DNA of 64,000 bases from Phoronis australis (Eukaryota > Phoronida > Phoronidae), in NCBI GenBank assembly GCA_002633005.1, contig NMRA01000511.1, positions 154,084-218,083 on the forward strand, in the 5' to 3' direction. The stretch's first letter is position 1; each line of letters starts with the position of its first letter. Made by a program: the position numbers and the translations under genes. Below the pieces are notes generated by a model. That model worked only from the letters and a program-made list of their open reading frames with translations, was not told the origin of the DNA and searched no databases. Below are positions 46,801 to 57,543 of this stretch, in pieces.

Positions 46801-49800
46801 AGTTTTTTGCAACATTCTGCCAAAATTAAATTAGTCAAATGTGTTCGACCTAGGGTCTGTTTTATGGGAATGACTTGAGACTCGAGACAAAATCCCAGGC
46901 CTTTTAGGCGTTTTTACTTTAAAAAAACGCAATCTTTTGTAGCGTTCAGAAAAAAGGAACTAACATTAACAGTTTCACGCAAAAATTGTGTTACTTGAAA
47001 CTGCTACGATTGCCGTTAAAATCTGGATTTTTTTAAGAAACATAGCAGTCATATGTTTGTGAAATTCTGTGGTCTGTTGATTGCAAACTGACCTAAGACT
47101 TAACATAAAACCAAACATTTGTCTAAGTTAAGACCGAAATTCGGGCTAAGTTCAAGCCGAAGGCCACATTTCATGAATGACCGTTTCATAAACACATAGT
47201 CAGAGTTTTTCCTTGGTCTTAGAAAAAAATTAAGTCGGATTTTGACATAGGTGGGCACACAAACTACGCTTGCGCAACGTGTTGTGAATCCAGAAACTAA
47301 GCGAAGCGCGTGCGAAAGTGGTTTCAACTATAATCTTGGTCTTGAATTTTTTCTTCAGCAGTTTTCAGTGATAACGGTTCTAAAGTTTGGCCACTGAGAC
47401 CAAAGGCAAGTCTTAAGTCTTAGCTTAGGCCGATTTCGGTCTTAATTTTGTACTAAAAATATCAAGGTCAAGGCTTTGACAAAAAGTTTCTGGAAAGGGG
47501 CAACTGGGAATTATTTGTGTTCAGAAAAAATATTCTGTGATCACTGAGGATAGTTTTTGTAATTAATTTACAAACTTGTTTATGAGATCCAATGATGGTT
47601 ACTGATAATTCAAAGTATGTCACAAACGTGTCCGTGCAGTGAATCAAAACTTACTGATACATGTACTTGTGCACTTGGTTGGTCGTAAGGCAGGCACAGG
47701 AGCACCACTAGCGATTTGGCGGTTGCGGTATGCACTACCTACATGTATTGTTTCGGTACTCGATAATCTATTGCCTGTTGGGAGTCTGAAAAATATGCTG
47801 TGCCAACTAGCAGCAGTTCTTTTACCGTTGCAGGCTTAGAGATTGTTGGAGTGAAATACAGGGGTATGGCAGGTCTTGGAGTATACTTAGCGTGGAGTGT
47901 TGGATATCTGTTAGTAGTTTTGGTTGCCTATTTCATCAGGAACTGGGTAACACTGCAATTGTCGCTCCACCTTCCGATGCTAATACTCGTCGTTCTTTAC
48001 GCATGGTGTGTAAATATTAGTATTTTGTAAACGGTGTCAAATCGTGAACTGGATTTTTTTCAGTTCAATGGTTTCTACTGAAAAAGAAAACATGTGCAAT
48101 ACGATACAAATGTCTTCGGCATTGTTATGGATACACGCAATGGCGTAGATAAGGCCGCTAAAGATAAACTGGGCCAGAGCAAAAACCTCTCCTCTCCAAT
48201 CAAAACTTAGTCATTTATTGCGATAAATTTTGAATACCTTTGTAGTTAAATGATAGCGGTTTTAGTTATCTTTTAATGAAGCGAGTTATCAGTCGCATGA
48301 TCACGCAATTGGACAATGGGCCAAATGAAACTGACTGACTAGTGGACTAACCTCTCTTATTAACAGCTTGGAATTGGAGATTTGGGATTTTGAAGCACGT
48401 GACGAGGGAAGCCGACTAAAACACAGTACATCCTTTTTGGCGAATAAATATCACACGATAACTGCAATACAATAGAATCACAAGAAAATGCGCTGTAAAT
48501 AACTGTGAAGTGGAGAAACTTTTTTTTGAGTTTTAAAAAGTGATCTTGTGTCAGGTTGACGCCCGAGTCTCCAAGATGGCTCCTTCAGCATCACCGTGTT
48601 GAAGACGCAATTGCCGTATTAAAAAGAATTGCCTGGATGAACAACGTTGAATGGAACACACAGATGGAACAAATGGTGGTCACGTGCAAGCAAGCTGATG
48701 AACAAATTGTGAGTTACATACATGTAAGCTGTTCTCTCGTAAATTTCCAACCCCTATAAGTGAATGTGGTTGAAGCGTAATGTCTCAATGTTTGGTGGCT
48801 TCATTTACGTAATACTACTGTCCGCAATCTGAACTCCGAACTCGAATTCGAACTCCACAGTTTTGGAAGGTGTACTTTCATTTAATGAGCTCAAATCAAA
48901 ATACGTCAAAAAGCAATTGGAGTGCAGACCCTTGATTTCAGAGACCAGTTTCACGAAACTTTTCGAAAACTGTATAAGCTACGACCCAAACATAGCATGC
49001 TCCGGAGTAAACTTAAGGCTGGACTTTTGGTATCAATGGACAAATTTGCTACTATCGTGACTTCATGATGAAAAAATTTTGTTGAGGCTTTTCACAAATC
49101 AATGTCCCTAAACAACGTCTAATTGAGGTACGCCTGCTTCCTCTTGTAGAACCGGCCAGCCACCAGGGCGACTCAGTATACCTTCAAATGTGAAATGATA
49201 TTTTTAGCCATACCAGGGCATTCTCACGTAAACAATATCGCAATCATATCCAAATTGTTAAAAATAAATTCCCGTTTAGAGTTCCAAGACCAACTATTTT
49301 TCGTCAAACGGAATTTCACTCACTGCGACGCTTAGATTTGTAAATTCGCAACAGGTGGCGAAAGCGTATGCTCACATTTATATGTCAAAAACCTACTAAA
49401 TATCTTAGTTGATACCGAAGGCCAGAAACCGACTATGTGTTCAAGAAATGATCATTCCTGGGGTCAGTGTCACGAAATAGAATTAAGACAGACATTTTCT
49501 CTTACGTTCCCACTTCGCTATAATTGCCAAATATAGGTTTAGCCGTGTAATTTACATGTATAGCAGATCACTGTTTGGAAATAACATGTACGGTACACAT
49601 GTTCTGAGTCAGTGGGTATTGTCCCAAATACTTTATTCTTTTCTAAATTGATTTCTTGTTATATTTCAGAAATAGTAATGGGGAGCATTTTGGTGGTAAG
49701 ACTAAGGTCACTCTGCTCAAAACGGGCCCCCGATTTTATCATTACCACAATATTTCTGGCTACAAACAAAAATCGAATTTGCAGAATCAACTCAAGTCAT

Positions 49801-52800
49801 AGATAATCCATACTTGTGCTACTTCCGACGTCCATCTTTAACGTTTGCCAACTCCAAATACATTTCTTAAACTGGTGCTCACGGTTTCCATTTTCTTGTT
49901 AGTTAGAAAAAAAATGTAATCAGCTATCATGAGACCCATTTTATGGCTGTGAAATGTTTAATTCTGTTCTCAATTTTCTAGACAAATAAACAGGGCGAAA
50001 CAGATCTTTGACAGTTTGAAAAAGCGTTGTGAAGAAAATGCCCAAGGTCAACACCTTTACCCAATTATATTAGGTGCAGGTAATATCTGAGGCGTTTTAT
50101 TTCAGAGCAATATCAGTCTACTGATTTCTCTCGTGAAATCAAGAACCATGGCACTCTACACCGTCGTAAACGCGATGCTGTGGTTTGTATCGGAACTTAT
50201 TGTTTCTCATGTTATAAGCCTAAATTCTTATCTTTGAGTTAATGTAGTACATATATGTATCTAGAACAACAACAACATCCTTCGTTGTTCAAACATTTGG
50301 TAACTGACAAACCGTAAAACTTATTTCATGTTCCAAGCCAGCATCTTCATAAGGAATTTACCTCAAGCCACTGTCGCCTAGCACTGATATTGCCTTCCCC
50401 TTCGGTTCACAACCGCTTAGTTATTCAAATATTTCACGCAAAATTCCCACTTCGCAAAATGGTCCTGAATGTAATACCATTTTTAAACAGGTTGGTATGT
50501 TTATACCAACCTTACACTATTTAAAATGACACGTACACATTCTTGTATGAAATTTCAGGTTTTGCGCCAACCTATTGTTTTTCGGCCTGTCTTATAACAC
50601 TTCCAACTTGGTCGGTGATCCGTACGCCAACTTTGCCATTTCCGGAGCAGTAGAGATTCCAGCATTATTGTGCACGTACTTCATGTTGAAAAGTCGACTG
50701 CGCCGACGTGGAACCACTTTCTTTATGGTGACAGCGTCTGCTGCATTCTTATTAGTCACTGCACTCATCCCTGAAGGTAACGATTGCATATGGTGTGGTG
50801 GTGGTAGTGCCTCGGGAACAATTCGGGTATTTTCGTATTTACACGCATTTCCCGTCGGAAGTAAATAGAAAAACCCATGCATGTGGCTGATGTCCGGAGA
50901 TGAGCACATACTTTTACCGTCGAGGAGAGTTCTTGTCTCCGTGTGACAGTTTAAAAGTTTTTTTATGAATCTGTCTATACTTGTCTATCAAGCATATTAT
51001 AAAGAGAATAACCACGCAGGCCCTAAACTCGACAGCTGACAGCGTTTATTTGTTTTGGTCGTGGTCGTTGCAGGAGAAGCTTGTGGCTTCCAACACAGTG
51101 TATCACGTCTTTAGTTAATCCATATAATGATTGACAAGCGCGTCCCCATCAAGGCGAGAGGGACATATAGTTACAGGGCATGTTGTCAGATCAATGTTGG
51201 GGCCACAGAGAACTTTATGTTTTGCCAGAACCCTCACCTTTTTCAGCACTGCGCCGCCCATATTTAGGAATTTGAAAGTATTCGGCAATGTTCGGTGGCA
51301 ATTTTATGTTTTTGCTTATGTTGTTACCTTAAGTGAGGGCATCTAATAAGTAACCGTCATTTCTTTGTGTCAGCTGTTTGCGATTCACCAACTGCATACA
51401 CTATATTGACGCTCTTCTCTGTTCCTTTTTATTTCGACCAGAATGTTTCTATAAGGTGATTACTTTCCTCAATATCAGTCAATTTAAACGCTTTATTAAC
51501 ATAAAATAATTTAAAAACCATTTGTATTTGCCATTAAATACGAATCATTTTCAAGAACTTTTTGCGGCTATTACATAGATTTTTAGTTCGTTTTTGGCTC
51601 ATCCCTGCATCGCTGCGTGGGTTAAGATCAGTTTATTAAAATACCATTTGTCATCACTGTTTGCAGAGTTTGGATGGCTGGTAACCACACTAGCAATGCT
51701 TGGCAAGTTCACCAGCACCTCCCTCTTCGCCACGATCTTCCTCTATACACCTGAAATGTATCCGACAGCATTTAGATCAGTTGCTATAGGGACGGCTTCA
51801 ACTGTTGGCAGAGTTGGCGTCATTGTTGCGCCATACATCGCTATCACGGTAATACATGAACCTGGTTTCCGTACAGGCCACGTCAATGGTAAAGGCAGCG
51901 ATATATAACAACATATCAGCACCAGTACCAGAACGCTATCAATTAGTGTCCCCTGCTGTTAATTAACTAGCAGTGTACTAATAAGGCTATGCTTCGATAA
52001 ATGCATGCACCCTAAATCTATATTTACCCTAACGTATTACCTGTCACTGCTTAATCTTTGAGTATCTTATGGTTGGAAAGGCGAAACTATCGGAGTTCCC
52101 CGATTGTGTTACACGTGTCAGTATCGCCCTCCTAGGTGTAATGTAGATGTATATGACGAATTCTGGTTTCCATTGTGGAAATAAGTGAAATTAAATTGGA
52201 ATAACCGCACAATGCCTCTCTTTTTTAATTTGCAGGGAAAGGTATATTTCCGAGAACTACCGTTGATTATTTTTGGATTGGTATCACTATCTGTGGCCGG
52301 TGTAACATTCTTGCTTCCCGAAACAGGATCCACGTCATTACCAGATACTTTGGACGACTTTAAAAATCTCAAGAATCATAGGGTATCCTGCAGCCGGTGA
52401 GCTAAATATGATTATTCCAGTAGAGGTACTTTTAATTGCTTGTCGCTAGAAATACGCAAGTCACACTTAGTCTCGATTGTTTCATTTGTTGGAAAGAATG
52501 GATTTCACTGGTCGATTTGAAAGATAAATGAACAGTATGCAGCTAACAGTGGAACACAGACTGATGTCACTACGGATCAAACCATTAGTTTATCTAACAT
52601 TAAACCACAACCTACACTATGATAGTCTCGTCACCAGCCATACCCCACATGGTAAAAGGTGTCGGCCGCTGCACTTGTACAATGAAAGTGAACGCAGCTT
52701 TGGTTGGCTCGTTTCAGGAAAAGAAGAAGAGCGTCATGCAACTCCGAGGAACTGAAAACCTTCGAACCAGAGAAGGATAATTTGACTACTGAAGTTTTAA

Positions 52801-52805
52801 CTTGA
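43875..52805 (+). CDS. SLC22-family organic cation/carnitine transporter-like, ten exons, 581 aa
   Basis: Exons: 43875-44309, 45052-45155, 46416-46570, 47834-48005, 48555-48708, 50106-50182, 50559-50776, 51667-51848, 52236-52396 and 52718-52805. All introns are GT-AG, all phases agree, and the total is 1746 nt. The product is a 12-helix major-facilitator transporter of the plasma membrane that moves organic cations, zwitterions or anions. Seen here: helix 1 (about 20-43), the large outer loop with PDYWC and N-glycosylation sites at 56, 93, 107, 119 and 127, WDLVC (146-150), the MFS signature GVLSDRFGRKR (175-185), TPESPRWLL (291-299), GLSYNTSNL (375-383), YTPEMYPT (465-472) and LLPETGSTSLPDT (525-537). 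Exon 10 adds a charged tail. Without it, translation would stop at 52400 with a shorter tail. Length fits the family. Substrate and the exact subfamily cannot be read from this. Confidence 0.9.
44310..52235. other. introns of the SLC22-like gene
   Basis: The nine introns range from about 320 to 1400 bp. Frames inside them (for example 45420-45824, 45937-46176, 47100-47327 and 48863-49060) have no family features. The intron 5 frame at 48863-49060 has a SFNELKSKY stretch faintly like an L1/Tx1 LINE and may be an old remnant. A tempting extra exon at 49982-50079 (good acceptor and donor) was left out because it contains an in-frame TGA and the flanking exons already join in phase. Confidence 0.6.
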
Positions 52806-52907
52806 ACTTTGGCCTTTCCCATTTATCACGACGTCAGACTATATTTGACTACTAACGATTTTTCCCTGTTGTATATAGTAGCTAACCCACACTCTACTTG
52901 TTACTGA

Positions 52908-53292
52908 CCCTGCTGTAAATGTCTTCCATTTAGTTCTTGGTCAAGGGTGAGTTAAACCGGTGCATTTAAATCCGTTTATCAATATTGTTGCAACTGATTT
53001 CCATACATGAATCTGTACATATTTTTGTTTTTATACATTTGTAATAGCATATCTAAGTATTGGAATACTTACATTAGATACTACTTAATTGTATATACCT
53101 CTATGTATATAAGTTTCATTTATGAATTGTTTACAACCCAGATATAATGCTTCGCGGTTTCTGGGTTTGTTATTATTTCTTTGAATGGTCTGTGTATTCT
53201 TCAATAAATATATATCACTTTAAAAAACCCTGCTGTAAATGTCTTCCATTTAGTTCTTGGTCAAGGGTGAGTTAAACCGGTACATTTAAATC
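52908..53292 (+). mobile_element. short retroposed insertion with ~65 bp target-site duplication
   Basis: Bases 52908-52972 and 53228-53292 are the same 65 bp with one mismatch (ccctgctgtaaatgtcttcc...). Between them lies a 255 bp segment (52973-53227) that ends aataaatatatatcactt followed by taaaaaa. A segment ending in a polyadenylation signal and a short A tail, flanked by direct repeats, is the mark of target-primed reverse transcription. It looks like a LINE 3' end or SINE, and I cannot name the family. It sits in the presumed 3' UTR of the SLC22-like gene. Confidence 0.7.
53203..53208 (+). terminator. polyadenylation signal AATAAA
   Basis: First clear AATAAA after the SLC22-like stop codon (about 400 bp downstream). 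It lies inside the retroposed insertion, so it is probably the insertion's own signal and may now serve the host gene. The latter is inference. Confidence 0.4.
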
Positions 53293-54779
53293 AGATGAAC
53301 GTGAGCTATACTCCAGATAAATCACAAAAGTCCCAGATACAAATAAGGCACTCTTAAGCCAGGTATAGTCATTATTTCTTACGGCCAAACGAGCACGATT
53401 TTCGAAAACTATATGGTGTAAACGAAAAGAAATTTTCACTTACTTAGTCACCAAAAAAACACTTAAGTTTATTTGGATGAAGAATGTTTCCAAGCTGCAA
53501 ATTGACTGTAAACTGAGCAAACATGCTGAGGATAAGGATGGGTCGGCGTACCCATTCTTACAGCCAGAGCCCTCTTGTGGTCGAACGTTCCAAGCCTTTA
53601 ATGAATGTGAAAAGGTCTTGTGTGTACTTCGAAGAAAAACCAGGCGAAAATGATGCCCGGGATCCATATTTTCATTACCAGCAGTATCGAAACTTCCACT
53701 TGCTTATGCGCGAGATAGTCCAAAAAGAATCCGTCTGGAATACACGGTGTTGATCGTAAATGCGCCTTGTAACGCTGTTGTGGATGTGAACACTGATGCC
53801 GAAAGTTCATCAGCAGCAGAAATTCCTCATTGCAAAGCTCTAAAATTTTCGTCAAGATAAAAAAGAAATTAGTTGGTGTCTACATTATGGTAATAGTTAG
53901 ATGCATTCCAGCCACTGCAATTTAGCAAACCTTTTAGAAAAGTCGAGAGAGATGCGTCCATCGGAGATAAGTTGCCGATTGCCCCAATAGATGACAGGGT
54001 GATATGAATTAAAATACAAAAAGTTGTTGGACATTGGTAAAATTTTATCGGTATCTACGTGGGGATGGGGGACAAAATTAATGGTATTTCCAACTGTAAC
54101 GGCAAAGTAACGTATTTATATATTTTGATTACATATACACGAAAGAAGCACGTTAAATAGTAATACCAGCTCGTTTCATGAAAGTTACAGATCTATAAAG
54201 TTTAAACGGTGTCCAGTAGAGAGTTATTTTGCTCATAATGTTGTGCGTCTAGCGTAGTGAAATATATTTTCTGTTATGATATTGCTACTATGAAATGAAA
54301 AGGTACCCGCGGATTCAGATAAATAGATATATTGACATTGGAAATGTTGGATAAAACGAAATCACTGTTTAAATAACTATACAGTGGTCTCACTTTTTCT
54401 TGAAGTTCGCTTTAATATTTTATTTTCAAAAATAATATTTACAAATTAAAGCAGATCTTGAAGGGGTCCAAACAACTCCAACTGACATAGTATACCCGAA
54501 ATGTTTTTAGCATTTTGGAAACAAGTTCACGAATACGGTTTTGCCAAACGCTTTACTTAGAAATATAGAATCCCGGACAATCTGTCTTTCTGAATGATGA
54601 GTTCGCCTAGAATCCAAGCCAGGTATGTTGTATATGAAAATGCAAACCATGACGTAAAATAATTGTTCTGTAAATTCATTCGAGGTTTTCATATTTTACT
54701 ATTTTCCTACACTTTTAACTCATGTTCCGCATTTTCAAGCAAATATCTAAATCAATAATTCATTCATAAAACCAATTCA
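53293..54779. other. intergenic, no recognisable gene
   Basis: AT-rich. The overlapping frames at 53440-53855 on both strands and at 54507-54692 have no family features. The last few hundred bases may be a decayed part of the LINE that becomes readable at 54780. Confidence 0.4.
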
Positions 54780-56320
54780 ATGAATAACACCATTAACTAT
54801 TTACAAACTTTATTGGTATCTTCACAAACAGTACAAAGCGTCATAACAACCATGATATTTTTAACAACTGTCAGAATATCATACCCTTTCAAGAGAGCTT
54901 CTGCAAATGTGTTTTTAAAAGTTCACGTAATTTCGCAACCAAAAATGTTAACCCTGGGATATATGGGAGCCTTGATACCTCAAGTCGATGAAGTTACCTT
55001 TCTAGGAATTAAGATGGATCGAAGAATGACGATGAACTCCCATGTCGAATTCCTAGCTGAGAAAGGTGCCAAGAGCCTGCCACTGTTGAGATATGCAGCA
55101 GCCCAGCAGATCCAACAAAAGAGCCTGGTGCAGCTAATGAATGCAACTGTCGGCGCAAGAACTGACTATGGGCTCCATCTGTGCCTTTGTGCCTCCCAAC
55201 AGTCAATGACCAAACTACAGAGGATTCAAAACCAGGCCATGAGGATAGTAACCAGTGCAGCTAGACCCACTCCGGTAAACAGTCTCCAATACTGTTTAAG
55301 TTTCATTAGCATCCGTACTAAACTAAAGACACTAGCAGCCAAGCATTTCTAAAGGCAGCTAAAACCAACTCTCATCCTCTATACCTGGACTTGAGAGAGC
55401 ATAGTGATGAGCACACTGCACAGAGGCAGAAAACTGTTCAATCATGGGTTATCGGAGCTAAGGACCTTGTTGAAGAGGTATGTCCAGTGGAGAACATCAA
55501 CAGCATAGAGTGGTCCAAAGCCACAAACTTTGTCATCAACACCATGGCGACTGGAGGCCGTCGTTGGCGGGAAAGATTTCACTGTATCAACCAAGCAACT
55601 GTATTGGAATGGCTTGAAGAACAATCTCCCACAATCATTTTTGCAACGGACGGCTCACTAAGAGATGACACTGCGGCTTGGACAGCAGTTGCTTGGACTC
55701 GCGAGGGTCAACGCCTCATCGAATGGTCAAGAGCACGGGTTGGAAAATCCTCGTCTTTTAGAGCTGAATGTGAAACATATGAAGACGCCCTAGTCTGGCT
55801 CTCACAGAACACAACACATGCAGACAGATCCTTTCTACTTACAGACTCTCTCAGCCTCATTAGCAGGCTAAAATCTGGTCACGTTAAAGATTCCTGGATC
55901 CCTCTGTTCAGCTCTACTAATGGTCTCTTCACCAGTGTTTATATACCAGGACACTGTGGCATCTCATTCAACGTCAAGGCGGATGAGCTTGCAGGCATTG
56001 CAGAACCGATTGCTGATCTGCTCCTCACACCAGCAGATGTAATCTCCAGAGTGCGTGAATCGCTTAAAGAAGCCGAGATTGTACAACAGCAGGAGAGATG
56101 GGCAACATAGCGCCCCATAGAGCGAGGATGGCAATACGGAGATGCAGCAAAAACTCGTATCAGGGGAAAAGATAAAAGAGTGTGTAATCAGCACGAGCTT
56201 GTTTGCATCTCCAAATTTACTTTGCGTGCGATACTGGAAGGAGGAGGGCCAGAGACTATCCCGGTGCCTACCCTCTGACGTCACCACAGAAACAGAAACG
56301 CAACAAAGCGAACTTTTGTT
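54780..56320 (+). pseudogene. non-LTR retrotransposon 3' part: RT thumb plus RNase H, decayed
   Basis: The first frame (54780-55352) carries the post-catalytic part of a LINE reverse transcriptase (VTFLGIKMDRRMTMNSHV...; then KLQRIQNQAMRIV). A one-base frameshift near 55345 leads into 55391-56110, which is open across an RNase H domain: TDGS (Asp87), RAECE (Glu126), TDSLSL (Asp152), and GHCGISFNVKADELA (His188, Asp198), numbered from the ATG at 55391. All four acidic RNase H positions are intact. After TAG at 56108 the frame continues as recognisable LINE C-terminus to about 56280. The RNase H domain points to the I/Ingi/R1/LOA group. The polymerase core and endonuclease are missing, so it is dead. 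Confidence 0.85.
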
Positions 56321-57540
56321 GTTACACCAAGTTCTTTAAATGCATTTCAACGTCAGCTGCATCCATGCAATTTATATCTTCAACTGAAATACATGAGCTT
56401 TCACTTTCTGTCTCAGTTCCAACGATTTTTCTCTTTTCATGAATAGTTTATTTCAAATATTTTCATTTTCTTATTAAATACACATTTGGAGGGCGTACTT
56501 TGTAACAATGATGGCTCTGCATCCAGAAAGTTTCAAGAACTGTAGAACACGCATCAATTCTGTTGGACTCTTGTTTATGTAATGACTTGACAACATCATT
56601 CAGTTTTCCACTCCTTGACCTCTGAATCGTCTAATTCCTACAAGTAAGCTGGCAAGCTTTGGTAACTGGTACTTTAGCACATGTAGATATGGTGTTTTTA
56701 GAATCCCTTACGTTTTCCTTCTAACGAAAATGAGAGCCACTCATGCCCTACTTGAAACAAGTTGCCCTAATACTCTGAGCCTGTCAAGTTACCATACAAG
56801 CTGTAAAATTTAGACCAAATATCGATGGCAGCTTTTTCAGGATTGTTCTAAAATCCCCTCAATCCCCCTGACTCCCTCGACACACGACCCACTACCGCCT
56901 CGATCAATGAGTTGGGCCGTGAGATCAGGTAGCTTTTATCCTGTTTTTTGCAATCAAGAAAGTCGATTCGGCAAGCTTGAAAGCAAAAAACAGAGAAAAA
57001 ACAACGCGACCAAATCAAATATCTACCATCGTCGTTCCCGGCAGAGTGTAATCCTCTTGTCTGCTCTTCGGTGAACGCCAGATTCAACGTTTTTTGCCGA
57101 GAGGGCAAGGAACCGACAAAACTGTACTTTCATCAGTAAATACAAAAACAAACTGTTAACTAAAAAGTATTTCAACGTTATATAGAGAATATTATAAAAA
57201 AGTATAAAGCAGAAAGCATATAATGAATTTGTGAAATTAAGTACATTCACGTTAACGGATTCTCTCTCTAAGTTTAGTAGACCTGCATCATTGGTAGCCT
57301 CTCTTTGAACTATTTCCGTGACAACTATAGCGCGCTCATAATGCGAATACGTTCCAACACCACTTCCTGTTTTTAATCACCATACTTGAACCAGAGCACA
57401 CAGGTGTGTAGGTACATGTATGGGAAAGTTACTCAACGACGTAATAAGATTATGAAATGTACACAAAGCGCAAAAAATACATCTATTGACACAGGTCATG
57501 GGTCGAGGGGGTCGTGGGTCAAGGGGTCGAGGAGCGTGGG
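56321..57540. other. intergenic, no recognisable gene
   Basis: No frame with family features. Minus-strand frames at 56848-57250 and plus-strand frames at 56142-56442 look like chance or the tail of the LINE. Confidence 0.4.
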
Positions 57541-57543
57541 GGT

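Noticed and set aside
49675-49805. Exon-like segment after ttcttgttatatttcag
   Set aside because: Phase 0 gives an immediate TAG. The product in the other phases has no similarity to the SLC22 linker.
49982-50079. Extra SLC22-like exon with good acceptor and donor
   Set aside because: It contains TGA in the required phase, and exons 5 and 6 already join in phase with normal linker length.
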